From: Planococcaceae bacterium UBA3370
GTDB taxonomy: Bacteria; Bacillota; Bacilli; Bacillales_A; Planococcaceae
Direction of reading: 5' to 3'
NCBI GenBank assembly: GCA_002360295.1
Contig: DEQI01000385.1
Span: forward strand, 5,074 to 20,583
Length of the DNA: 15,510 bases
A model generated the notes under the pieces. It was not told the origin of the DNA. It saw nothing but the letters and a program-made list of their open reading frames with translations, and made no database searches. Shown here in pieces: positions 1-7,603 of the stretch. The position numbers and the translations under genes were made by a program. The stretch's first letter is position 1. Each line of letters opens with the position of its first letter.

Positions 1-118
1 AATCAACCCCAAGTTATGGTGATAAACCAGAATTTTCTATTAATTCCATTATTACATAAACCGAATATTTAACAATGAAAAATGTCACACTTTCTCTAAA
101 AATGCCAAATACTCTTAG

Positions 119-160
119 AAAAACACAAAAAACGTAGCTCCTTATTCAAAAGCTACGTTT
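119..160 (-). terminator. Hairpin terminator, second behind yeeI
   Basis: Positions 130-139 and 151-160 form a perfect 10-bp inverted repeat (AAACGTAGCT / AGCTACGTTT) with an 11-base loop. Read on the minus strand the stem is followed by a T-rich tail (the A-rich stretch 119-130 on the plus strand), while the plus-strand side has no T run. It therefore fits an intrinsic terminator for minus-strand transcription. It lies beyond the first yeeI terminator and probably acts as a backup. Positions 1-118 show no convincing gene or RNA. Confidence 0.65.
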
Positions 161-197
161 GCATATAGTTTGAAACTTTCTATTTCATATAACAAGT

Positions 198-229
198 AAA
201 AAAAGCCCACTAGCTAAAAACTAGTGGAC
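198..229 (-). terminator. Intrinsic terminator of yeeI
   Basis: A 7-bp stem, CCACTAG (207-213) with CTAGTGG (221-227), has a 7-base loop and is followed on the minus strand by a run of seven T (A at 198-204 on the plus strand). It starts eight bases past the stop codon of the minus-strand yeeI gene, the classic place for its terminator. Confidence 0.8.
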
Positions 230-236
230 CCAATAA

Positions 237-956
237 TTATTCACCTAAATCTGCATTATGATATACGCGTTGAACGTCTTCTAAATCTTCTAATGCATCA
301 ATCATTTTTTCAAATTTCACCATATCTTCGCTAGAAAGTGACACTTCTGTTTGAGGTAGCATCGTCAATTCAGCTACTGTAAACTCAGTAATCCCAACAG
401 CTTTTAAAGCTTCCTGTGTAGCATGGAATTGGTCTGGCTCTGCATAAATAATGACTGTATCTTCCTCTTCAATAATGTCACGCGCGTCTATATCTGCTTC
501 CATTAAGATTTCTAAAATCTCGTCAGCAGTTTTACCTTCAATACCAAATACAGCAGTCGCATCAAACATATAAGCAACAGAGCCACTTACACCCATGTTA
601 CCACCATTTTTACCGAAAGCCGCACGTACATCAGATGCTGTACGGTTAACGTTATTTGTTAAGGCTTCAACGATTACCATCGTACCAGCAACACCAAAAC
701 CTTCATAACGTAATTCATCAAAGTTTTCGTCAACGCCGCCCTTTGCTTTATCGATTGCTTTTTCAATAATATGCTTTGGCACAGAGTATGTTTTAGCACG
801 CTCTAATACTGTCTTTAATGCGCGGTTAGCTTCTGGATCTGGTTCACCTGATTTTGCAGCTACATAAATTTCACGACCAAATTTCGCATAAATACGACTA
901 GTATTGGCATCTTTTGAAGCTTTTTTATCTTTAATATTATTCCATTTACGACCCAT
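237..956 (-). CDS. yeeI: YebC/PmpR family protein, YeeI (YebC2) type
   Basis: The 239-residue product belongs to the YebC/TACO1 family (DUF28). It opens with [20 protein letters not shown] and ends with a [13 protein letters not shown] tail, features I recall from Bacillus subtilis YeeI. It also has the family core around [19 protein letters not shown] and SGSVAYMFD. Family members were first described as DNA-binding regulators. The YebC2 branch is now linked to relieving ribosome stalls at proline-rich stretches, so a cytoplasmic role in translation is likely. The reading frame is open six codons further to a GTG at 974, but the ATG at 956 is preferred: it matches the family N-terminus and has purine-rich sequence (GAGAGTGAG) just upstream. 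It is monocistronic, divergent from the pel-like operon, and closed by its own terminator. It has no evident functional tie to the polysaccharide genes. Confidence 0.93.
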   Translation of the reverse strand: MGRKWNNIKDKKASKDANTSRIYAKFGREIYVAAKSGEPDPEANRALKTVLERAKTYSVPKHIIEKAIDKAKGGVDENFDELRYEGFGVAGTMVIVEALTNNVNRTASDVRAAFGKNGGNMGVSGSVAYMFDATAVFGIEGKTADEILEILMEADIDARDIIEEEDTVIIYAEPDQFHATQEALKAVGITEFTVAELTMLPQTEVSLSSEDMVKFEKMIDALEDLEDVQRVYHNADLGE

Positions 957-1024
957 AATCTCACTCTCTTTCACAATCGTTTTATTTTAAATAAGGAAGG
1001 GTGCATCCCATAAATTACTGTAGT

Positions 1025-1030
1025 ATTATA
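1025..1030 (-). promoter_or_regulatory. Candidate -10 box for yeeI
   Basis: The minus strand reads TATAAT here, preceded by GTG, about 70 bases upstream of the yeeI ATG. No good -35 hexamer lies 16-18 bases further upstream; that stretch is mostly T on the minus strand. It is a plausible sigma-A -10 element but is supported by one hexamer only. Confidence 0.35.
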
Positions 1031-1162
1031 CACTAATTTTGTTATAAAAAAAAACAAGAAGGGGAAAGCGTTATCTGATAAATCAAGCTGTTGGCATATT
1101 GATTACAAAAATGTGACCAACTTAGATGCGCATCAATATTACTAAGGAAAATGTTAAGTTAT

Positions 1163-1194
1163 GTAAATATTTTACTTGTAAACATTACTAGTAA
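1163..1194. repeat. Cluster of short inverted and direct repeats, possible operator
   Basis: Three small repeats sit together. GTAAA-TAT-TTTAC (1163-1175) is an inverted repeat. TTACTAGTAA (1185-1194) is a perfect 10-base palindrome. TGTAAAYAT occurs twice, at 1162-1170 and 1177-1185, 15 bases apart. The palindrome falls in the spacer of the candidate promoter 1176-1204, where a repressor could block it. In AT-rich DNA short palindromes arise by chance, so this is only a candidate. Confidence 0.3.
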
Positions 1195-1204
1195 GTACTA
1201 TTAT
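1176..1204 (+). promoter_or_regulatory. Candidate sigma-A promoter of the pel-like operon
   Basis: TTGTAA (1176-1181) and TATTAT (1199-1204) are separated by exactly 17 bases, a good sigma-A arrangement. Transcription from it would give a leader of roughly 205 bases before the ATG at 1417. A second weaker pair, TTGAAT (1211-1216) and TAATAT (1232-1237), has a short 15-base spacer. In such AT-rich sequence promoter-like pairs are common, hence the modest confidence. Confidence 0.4.
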
Positions 1205-1416
1205 TTATTGTTGAATATAAGTATTTATATCTAATATTTAGACGTTTTTCAAACATATAGAAAATAAAATGAGTTTGATTATTCATTTTTTATATTTAAA
1301 TTACAAAAAAACACAAATAATAACTAATTCCTATCAAATTTAAAATATACATATAACTAGTAGTTTTTCTTTCTGAGTAACTACATTCACTATGATTTTT
1401 TTTGGGAGGGCGCATT

Positions 1417-2679
1417 ATGAGTTTTACTAAAAACAAGATTACTTTTATATGTAGTGTCATATTATGTTCGTTCTTTTTCGTTACATTAAAAACAAGTGCT
1501 AGCACTATCTTTTATGTCGCCCAAACTGGAAATAACGCTGAGGCGGGCTCATACGAAGCACCATGGAGAACAATTCAGCATGCTATTAATCAGGTAACGC
1601 CAGGGGATACAATCTATGTCCGTGAAGGTATTTACGAGGAACTTATTAACATCGACAAAATAGGCAATATCGAACAAGGCTTGATTACTATTCAACCCTA
1701 CAAAAATGAAAAAGTCGTAATCGATGGACAAAATGTAGAAGTCACAAACTCCAATCGAGCTGCCTTCTCCATTAAAGATGCACAAGGGATAAGCATTCAA
1801 GGCTTTGAAATACGAAATATTACTACAAATAATGAAGACCATTATCCTGCTGGAGTTTTAATACGAGGTGCAAGCAAACACATAGAGTTATTGAATAATA
1901 ATATCCACCACATCGCCAACTATGCTGAGGAAGGTAATGCTCACGGGATTATTGTATATGGCAACCGATCTGAAGCAATTCATCACATTACTATACGAAA
2001 AAACGAAGTGCATCATTTGACTTTAGGAAGTAGTGAATCGTTAACGTTTAGTGGTAATATTACTGATTTTGTAATCGATCACAACTTTATGCACAATAAT
2101 AATAATATTGGTATAGATATTGCAGGCTACTACAATGCGTGTGAAGAAGTGGATTGTATAGATTTCTCCCGAAAAGGCATTATTTCTAATAATGTTGTTA
2201 TAAAAAATTCATCCGCTCAAAATATCGCATATGGCGGTGACAACTCAGCTGCAGGAATTTATATAGATGGTAGTAAAGATATAGAAATAATTAACAATCT
2301 AGTTAGTGGTAATGATTATGGAATCTCCATTTCTAGTGAGAACTATCAACAAGCAGCTATGAATATTACAGTGCGTAATAACTTTATTATGAATAACCAT
2401 AAAGCCGGGCTAGTAATAGGTGGTTCAAGTAAGGACAATGGTGGTGCTCATAATAACTTAATCGAAGAAAATTTATTTATTAGCAACGATCGATTAAACG
2501 AAGGCTACCGTGAAATATCCGTACAATATTATAATGTGAATAATACATTTAAAGATAACACTTACTATGTATGCTCGACTAAAGACTATATAAATGAAAG
2601 TAAAGATGCTTACCCTCAAAATCATTTTAAAAATGAAACTGTTAAAGTATTACACAAGTTTTGTCCTATTGAAAATTGA
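1417..2679 (+). CDS. Secreted right-handed parallel beta-helix protein
   Basis: The 420-residue product begins with a signal peptide: positively charged start, hydrophobic core about residues 9-23, likely cleavage after Ala28. A DUF1565-like opening follows (IFYVAQTGNN, PWRTIQHAIN, GDTIYVREGIYEE, residues 31-75). It is followed by many beta-helix coils with asparagine ladders, such as IELLNNNIHH, ITIRKNEVHH, IEIINNLVSG and ITVRNNFIMN. This fold is shared by polysaccharide lyases, hydrolases, epimerases and NosD-type proteins, and I cannot name a substrate or a catalytic residue. The mature chain has four cysteines (C242, C247, C386, C416), which could form two disulfides, unusual for a Gram-positive exoprotein. 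The open frame extends to a TTG at 1402. The ATG at 1417 is chosen because GGGAGG (1404-1409) stands seven bases before it and the signal peptide then starts cleanly. It is first in the operon, 39 bases before the epimerase-PelD gene, so it probably acts on the exported polymer. Confidence 0.85.
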   Translation: MSFTKNKITFICSVILCSFFFVTLKTSASTIFYVAQTGNNAEAGSYEAPWRTIQHAINQVTPGDTIYVREGIYEELINIDKIGNIEQGLITIQPYKNEKVVIDGQNVEVTNSNRAAFSIKDAQGISIQGFEIRNITTNNEDHYPAGVLIRGASKHIELLNNNIHHIANYAEEGNAHGIIVYGNRSEAIHHITIRKNEVHHLTLGSSESLTFSGNITDFVIDHNFMHNNNNIGIDIAGYYNACEEVDCIDFSRKGIISNNVVIKNSSAQNIAYGGDNSAAGIYIDGSKDIEIINNLVSGNDYGISISSENYQQAAMNITVRNNFIMNNHKAGLVIGGSSKDNGGAHNNLIEENLFISNDRLNEGYREISVQYYNVNNTFKDNTYYVCSTKDYINESKDAYPQNHFKNETVKVLHKFCPIEN

Positions 2680-2718
2680 ATAAACTATCTATAGCACAAC
2701 AAATGAGAGGATACGATT

Positions 2719-4887
2719 ATGAAAGTATTAATTACGGGTGGATATGGTTTTATCGGTTCCCATGTAGCAAAGCAATTTCATAAGGAAGGTTATGAAATTT
2801 TCATTATTGATAATCTATCTACAGGGAAAAGGGAAAATGTAACCGTCAAACATAAGTCCTATATTTTATCTGTTGAGGATGAAAAATGCAATGACATCTT
2901 TGCTTCTTATAACTTTGATATAGTTGTTCATCTCGCAGCTCAAGCAAGCGTAGCTAAGTCTGTTATTTACCCGAAGGATGATGCTAAAAGCAATATTTTA
3001 GGTCTTATAAACATTCTCCAGCTCGCAACTGAGCATCATGTGAAAAAGTTTATATTCGCTTCAACAGCTGCTATATATGGAAATAATAGCAATATTCCTT
3101 TAAAAGAAACATACACGCCACAACCTATTTCTCCATATGGACTTAGTAAATGGACAGGAGAACAATACTGTCTCAACTGGAATGCAGAGAACGACATAGA
3201 TGTTATTTGTTTTCGTTTCTCTAATGTGTATGGACCACGTCAAACGAGTGAAGGTGAAGGAGGCGTCATTTCTACATTTATTTCCCGCTTAATAAAAGAT
3301 GAACCATTGCAAATTCATGGTGATGGCAATCAAACAAGGGACTTCATTTATGTTTCAGATGTAGCATTCGCCATTTACCGAGCTTCGCAAAGTATTATGA
3401 GTGGTGTATATAATTTATCAACAAATACTCAGGCAACTATCAATGACATCGTACGTAATTTGGAAAAAATACATGGCTCAGTTCAAACTATAAATGGAAT
3501 GCCTCGCCCTCAAGATATTTACCATTCAAGATTGTGCAACGAGCGAGTAAAAAAGGAATTAGATTGGACGCCAATGTACGATTTAAAAGAAGGCCTGCAA
3601 AAAACATACAACTGGGCTACTTCTGCTGTTTCTACTCCAGTTGAGCAAAAAAAGGAGAAAAGAGAACTCCCTATTTGGTTCAAGGGATGGAAACCTTACT
3701 TTGAAAATTTTATTATCTTTTGTCTACTTTACATTATTGTCTTAAAGATACCAATGACCATATTCCCTACATTCGAAATAGGGATTTTTTATATAATGAC
3801 GATAGGTGCCATATATGGCAATAAACAAGCATTCTTGGCTGTTATATTATCTTTCCTACTACTTTTAACTGACAACATAAGACAAGGTCGAGAATTTATA
3901 TCTTTAATGTACGATACGACGTTTTTCTTCCAATTAGCTACTTTCCTATTTATCGGATTAGTTGTTGGCTATTCGGTTCAACGAAAAAATAATACAATTA
4001 CGGACCAAAAAGAAACAATCGAAGAATTGCAAAAGCGTTACCAATTTTTAAGAGAAATCCATCAAGATGTACGTGCAGTTAAAGATGAGCTACAAATGCG
4101 TGTATTAACAAGTGAAGATAGCTTTGGAAAAATCCACTCCATCATTAAACAATTGGATTATCTAGAACCCGAAAAGGTATTAACAAGTACGGTCAATATT
4201 GTCCAAAAGATTATGAAATGTAATAGTGTATCCATTTATATGTTTAACAAGTATCAATCATATTTACGACTAGTTGCCAATTCTAATACAAGTGAAAATC
4301 GTACCTTAATTAATTCAATAAAGGTAGACGAAACACCCTATGTGCAACAAATGATCCATACTGGCAAACACTTTATAAATAAATCATTATTACACGATGC
4401 CCCACTAATGGCAGCACCCATTTATCATAATCAACAAATTATCGCTATTATTTCAATTGATGAATTACCGTTTGATAGCTTTTCGAACTATCACCAAAAC
4501 TTATTTAAAGTAGTAATAGAACTTATTGAAACGTCTCTAGGGCGCGCTTTTGATTATATTCAAGTAACAGAAGATTCACGCTATATTGAACAGACAACTG
4601 TACTCAAACCTGAAATATTTAAGAAAATCGTAAATAGTAAAATAGAAGCGAAAGAAAAGTATAATATACCGTTTGCATTATTAACTATGCCCGTACCCCA
4701 ATCACAATTAAGCATTACAGCCGATAAAGTAGGTCAACTGTTACGTGAAACGGACTATATTAGTTTCGAAAACGAAGAAATGTATATTTTACTATCAAAT
4801 ACGAAACAAGAGGATATTTCATATGTATTAAAACGATTCGAAGATGCAGGTATTACACTCGAATTATATGAAGGTGTTGTCGGATGA
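2719..4887 (+). CDS. pelD: UDP-sugar 4-epimerase (GalE/PelX-like) fused to PelD
   Basis: The 722-residue protein joins two usually separate proteins. Residues 1-305 are an extended short-chain dehydrogenase of the GalE type: a GxxGxxG NAD site (G7, G10, G13), S115/T116, and the catalytic Y140xxxK144. Aligned by hand to Escherichia coli GalE, the Tyr299 position is Ser270; a small residue there is associated with accepting UDP-GlcNAc/UDP-GalNAc, as in PelX. After a charged linker come four membrane helices (about 329-345, 350-367, 370-386, 401-419), a coiled-coil stretch (423-465), a GAF domain (about 485-610) and a degenerate GGDEF domain (622-722). The GGDEF signature is replaced by NEEMY (685-689), so it cannot be a cyclase. 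RETD (676-679) sits five residues ahead, exactly where the c-di-GMP I-site lies. This is PelD architecture: a membrane receptor that switches on Pel synthesis. GAGAGG at 2705-2710 supports the ATG at 2719. The next gene overlaps by four bases. Confidence 0.92.
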   Translation: MKVLITGGYGFIGSHVAKQFHKEGYEIFIIDNLSTGKRENVTVKHKSYILSVEDEKCNDIFASYNFDIVVHLAAQASVAKSVIYPKDDAKSNILGLINILQLATEHHVKKFIFASTAAIYGNNSNIPLKETYTPQPISPYGLSKWTGEQYCLNWNAENDIDVICFRFSNVYGPRQTSEGEGGVISTFISRLIKDEPLQIHGDGNQTRDFIYVSDVAFAIYRASQSIMSGVYNLSTNTQATINDIVRNLEKIHGSVQTINGMPRPQDIYHSRLCNERVKKELDWTPMYDLKEGLQKTYNWATSAVSTPVEQKKEKRELPIWFKGWKPYFENFIIFCLLYIIVLKIPMTIFPTFEIGIFYIMTIGAIYGNKQAFLAVILSFLLLLTDNIRQGREFISLMYDTTFFFQLATFLFIGLVVGYSVQRKNNTITDQKETIEELQKRYQFLREIHQDVRAVKDELQMRVLTSEDSFGKIHSIIKQLDYLEPEKVLTSTVNIVQKIMKCNSVSIYMFNKYQSYLRLVANSNTSENRTLINSIKVDETPYVQQMIHTGKHFINKSLLHDAPLMAAPIYHNQQIIAIISIDELPFDSFSNYHQNLFKVVIELIETSLGRAFDYIQVTEDSRYIEQTTVLKPEIFKKIVNSKIEAKEKYNIPFALLTMPVPQSQLSITADKVGQLLRETDYISFENEEMYILLSNTKQEDISYVLKRFEDAGITLELYEGVVG

Positions 4888-5783
4888 TTATACTGTTTGT
4901 ACTCTATATTATTATTTCAGCAGCTGTCATTTTCTTTATTTCAAAGGGAAACTGGCGTGAATGGTTATTCAAAATGACAATCGTTACATTTTTGCCAATA
5001 GTAGGATGGTTCTTCCCATCTATTTGGCCAAAGACTTTTATACATAATAAAGGCTCACAATTTGAAGGCTATATGAACAAACAAACAGAAGATATCCAAA
5101 TACAAATGCTTGAAAGTCAAGAAAAGATAGAACGTGATCGAGAATTAAATGTGTTATCTGTTGAAGAAGCACTTATTATCAGTGATTACACGACTAGGAG
5201 ACGTGTCATGATCGATGTGATAAAACAAGATGCTTTACAATACTTAGATGTATTAAAAAAAGCAGTTACTAATGAAGATACAGAAACCTCTCATTATGCC
5301 GTAACGGCTATTATTGAAATAAAGCGTGAACTATCTGTTTTATTACAGCAATTATCAGTACAGTTCAGTAAAAATCCAGATGACAAGCAAGTTGCACTCA
5401 CATACGGATCTGTTATTAAGGAATATTTACGTAGCGGTTTTTTAGATGAACAATCGACAAAACAGTACCGTATGACCTATTCACAAATTTTACAGCAATT
5501 AATTATCAATGATCAGGCAGACGAAGATGTATACGCAGAAAAAGTGATGGTTGAATTAGAGTTAAAGGATATACAGGCTGCAGAACAAAGTGCTCGCTTA
5601 TTTAAAGAACAATACCCTTTATGCGAAAAAGCCTATATAAGTTTAATGACAGTCTATTATGAAATGCGTGCATTCGAAAAATTAGCGCAAGAGCTAAGGA
5701 ATTTAAAATCTACACCGATAACGCTTTCCAATACAGCACTTACGACTGTACGCTTTTGGTCTACTGGGAGTGAATGGAAATGA
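4884..5783 (+). CDS. pelE: PelE-like membrane protein with TPR-like helices
   Basis: This 299-residue protein starts with two hydrophobic segments (about 2-20 and 30-48) and continues as a long, probably cytoplasmic helical domain. The part from about residue 195 to 275 resembles TPR-type helical hairpins (AEQSARLFKEQYP, KAYISLMTVYYEMRAFEKL). Two N-terminal membrane helices followed by TPR-like repeats, placed directly after pelD, is the PelE layout. PelE is a scaffold of the inner-membrane Pel synthase with PelD, PelF and PelG. The sequence itself is weakly conserved, so the name rests largely on architecture and position. The start ATG overlaps the pelD stop in an ATGA, which implies translational coupling. 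The downstream gene overlaps in the same way. Confidence 0.78.
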   Translation: MIILFVLYIIISAAVIFFISKGNWREWLFKMTIVTFLPIVGWFFPSIWPKTFIHNKGSQFEGYMNKQTEDIQIQMLESQEKIERDRELNVLSVEEALIISDYTTRRRVMIDVIKQDALQYLDVLKKAVTNEDTETSHYAVTAIIEIKRELSVLLQQLSVQFSKNPDDKQVALTYGSVIKEYLRSGFLDEQSTKQYRMTYSQILQQLIINDQADEDVYAEKVMVELELKDIQAAEQSARLFKEQYPLCEKAYISLMTVYYEMRAFEKLAQELRNLKSTPITLSNTALTTVRFWSTGSEWK

Positions 5784-7603
5784 TGAAATGGCTATTTGCA
5801 AATCGTAAAGTAATTATTATTGTTCTATTTGTATTATTATGCGGGCTAATTTTACATATATCGCGAACTCAATTTGTTTTAAAAATGGTTGATAATGAGG
5901 ACTTACTGTCTTATAAAGATGAAATTATACAAGCTAATTTAGAGCAACAATCAACGACTTCTCAACAAGTCGATTATTGCATTGTGTATGATAACACGAC
6001 TACTTCATTTAAAAATAATGCCGAGCAGGCACTTTCTTATATGCAGAAAAAAACGAAATCCTATGATGTTTATTTAGGTAAAGTTGATTATGCAAAATGC
6101 CCTAGAATTATACTAACAACGCCTTATTTAAAACATTTAGGTAGTATTGAAGAAATTGAAAGCTATGTTTACAACGGTGGTCGCCTATTTTTTATGAACG
6201 TTTTAAACATGGATACTCATTTTAAGGCATTATATCGAAAGCTCGGCATTTTAGATTTTCATAATTATATAGAATCCAAAGGTGTCGATATGCTATCGAA
6301 TGTATTAATCGGAACAAAAGGTAAATCTTTTCTAGAAAGCGAGATTAATGTTAGCCTAGGAATTACGTTAGATAAAAATATAGATATATTAATCCAGAGT
6401 ACTAATGGCACTCCATTATTATGGAAAAATGACTACGGACAAGGTGCATTTATGGTTTTTAACGGAACAATGCTAGTAGATAAAGTGAGTAGAGGTTTAC
6501 TTTCTGGAGCAATAAGTTTATTAGAGCCCGATTATATATATCCTATTTTTAACATGAAAACATATTTTATCGATGATTTCCCAGCTCCTATTGCGAAAGG
6601 AAAAAATCCAATTATATACAAAGAATACAAGCGAGATTTGCCTTCATTTTATCAAAATATTTGGTGGCCAAACATGCTACAAATAGCGAAGCAAAACAAT
6701 ATTATTTATACTGGGGGAATTATCGAGTCTTACAACGACCGAGTACACCCTCCATTTGAAAATACTGAAGATAAGGAGTTCAGTTACTTAATCTCATTTG
6801 GGCGTGAATTAATTCAAAGTGGCGGTGAAATTGGTTTCCATGGTTATAATCACCAATCTTTAACTATGGATAAAAAAATATCCCAATCATTTGGGTATAA
6901 TGTTTGGACTTCTACTGAAGATATGAAAGCTTCTATCCAAGAAATACTACAATATGCGAAAGTGGCATTCCCTTCCTATACGGTGACATCATATGTTCCA
7001 CCTTCGAATGCTCTATCCGTAGAAGGACGCCAAATATTAAAAGAAGCTTGGCCCGATTTAATAGTAATTTCATCATTGTATTCGGAAGATAGTACAAATC
7101 GTTCATACATTCAAGAATTTGAAATTGCACAAGATGGCATAATCGAGATGCCCCGTATTTCTTCAGGTTATTTTCAGACAGAATCAGATGATTGGGCAAT
7201 TGCTAACGCCATTACAGGTCTTGGTGTATTCTCCCACTTCACACATCCAGATGATGTCATTAGTGAAGATCGTAGTAAAGGGGGATGGTCTGATATGTAT
7301 GAAGATTTCAAACAATATATGGAGAACATCAATACGACTTACCCTTGGCTACGTGCAATGACAGCAACAAAAGCAGCACTTAATCAAGCAATGGTGTTAC
7401 AATCTAATGTTCAAATCGAGCAAACACCGTCCAAAATTAACGGTAAAATCGAAAAGTTTTATAGTGACCAATACTTTATCCTTCGAACAGAGAAAAAAAT
7501 TGGAAAACTAAAAAACTGTGATATTAAAAAAATTGATACCAACACTTATTTAGTACAAGCATATAACTCAAACTTTGAAGTGACTCTAAGGGGGGAAGAT
7601 TAA
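5780..7603 (+). CDS. pelA: PelA-like membrane-anchored polysaccharide deacetylase (DUF2194)
   Basis: The 607-residue product has one N-terminal membrane helix (about 10-27) with a cytoplasmic KWLFANRK stretch, so the rest faces outside. Residues 65-250 resemble a glutamine amidotransferase-like or Rossmann-like domain. Residues 255-545 carry carbohydrate-esterase signatures: FIDD (D265, D266), the metal-binding HGYNH (H354, H358) and a late FSHFTHPDD (H486, H489). This matches the DUF2194/PelA deacetylase that partly de-N-acetylates Pel. Pseudomonas PelA also has a glycoside hydrolase domain, which I do not see here. Three ATG codons are close together (5774, 5780, 5783). The one at 5780 is preferred because GGGAG (5766-5770) is nine bases away and it forms an ATGA overlap with the pelE stop. 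The C-terminal 60 residues look like a beta-rich extension. Confidence 0.85.
   Translation: MMKWLFANRKVIIIVLFVLLCGLILHISRTQFVLKMVDNEDLLSYKDEIIQANLEQQSTTSQQVDYCIVYDNTTTSFKNNAEQALSYMQKKTKSYDVYLGKVDYAKCPRIILTTPYLKHLGSIEEIESYVYNGGRLFFMNVLNMDTHFKALYRKLGILDFHNYIESKGVDMLSNVLIGTKGKSFLESEINVSLGITLDKNIDILIQSTNGTPLLWKNDYGQGAFMVFNGTMLVDKVSRGLLSGAISLLEPDYIYPIFNMKTYFIDDFPAPIAKGKNPIIYKEYKRDLPSFYQNIWWPNMLQIAKQNNIIYTGGIIESYNDRVHPPFENTEDKEFSYLISFGRELIQSGGEIGFHGYNHQSLTMDKKISQSFGYNVWTSTEDMKASIQEILQYAKVAFPSYTVTSYVPPSNALSVEGRQILKEAWPDLIVISSLYSEDSTNRSYIQEFEIAQDGIIEMPRISSGYFQTESDDWAIANAITGLGVFSHFTHPDDVISEDRSKGGWSDMYEDFKQYMENINTTYPWLRAMTATKAALNQAMVLQSNVQIEQTPSKINGKIEKFYSDQYFILRTEKKIGKLKNCDIKKIDTNTYLVQAYNSNFEVTLRGED

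Larger units (their letters stand above)
957..1416. other. Divergent intergenic region, yeeI / pel-like operon
   Basis: This 460-base AT-rich stretch carries no credible coding sequence. The only open frame over it (1296-1505, minus) runs into the start of the beta-helix gene and has no family resemblance. The region must hold the yeeI promoter and, on the plus strand, the control region of the large operon. Candidate promoter elements and inverted repeats are listed separately. I looked for a c-di-GMP (GEMM) riboswitch core and for a leader terminator and saw neither. Confidence 0.6.

Noticed and set aside
1091..1107. Possible sigma-54 promoter (TTGGCATATTGATTACA)
   Set aside because: The GG of the -24 element is present, but the invariant GC of the -12 element is AC. 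It also lies more than 300 bases from the gene.
1177..1191. Possible CcpA cre site (TTGTAAACATTACTA)
   Set aside because: It fails the cre consensus at the central CG and at the right-hand CA. The half-site similarity is no better than expected in AT-rich DNA.
957..1416. c-di-GMP riboswitch in the operon leader
   Set aside because: I looked for the GEMM core and tetraloop-receptor sequence and for a leader terminator. None is visible; c-di-GMP control is better placed on PelD.
1296..1505. Minus-strand open frame of 69 codons
   Set aside because: It is low-complexity AT-rich sequence overlapping the start and signal peptide of the beta-helix gene. It has no recognisable domain and no clear ribosome site.
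1549..1842. Minus-strand frame inside the beta-helix gene
   Set aside because: It is a shadow of a clearly coding plus-strand gene. The same holds for the minus-strand frames at 6933-7199, 8333-8518 and 13197-13379, for the plus-strand frame at 14724-14960, and for the minus-strand frame at 15148-15405.
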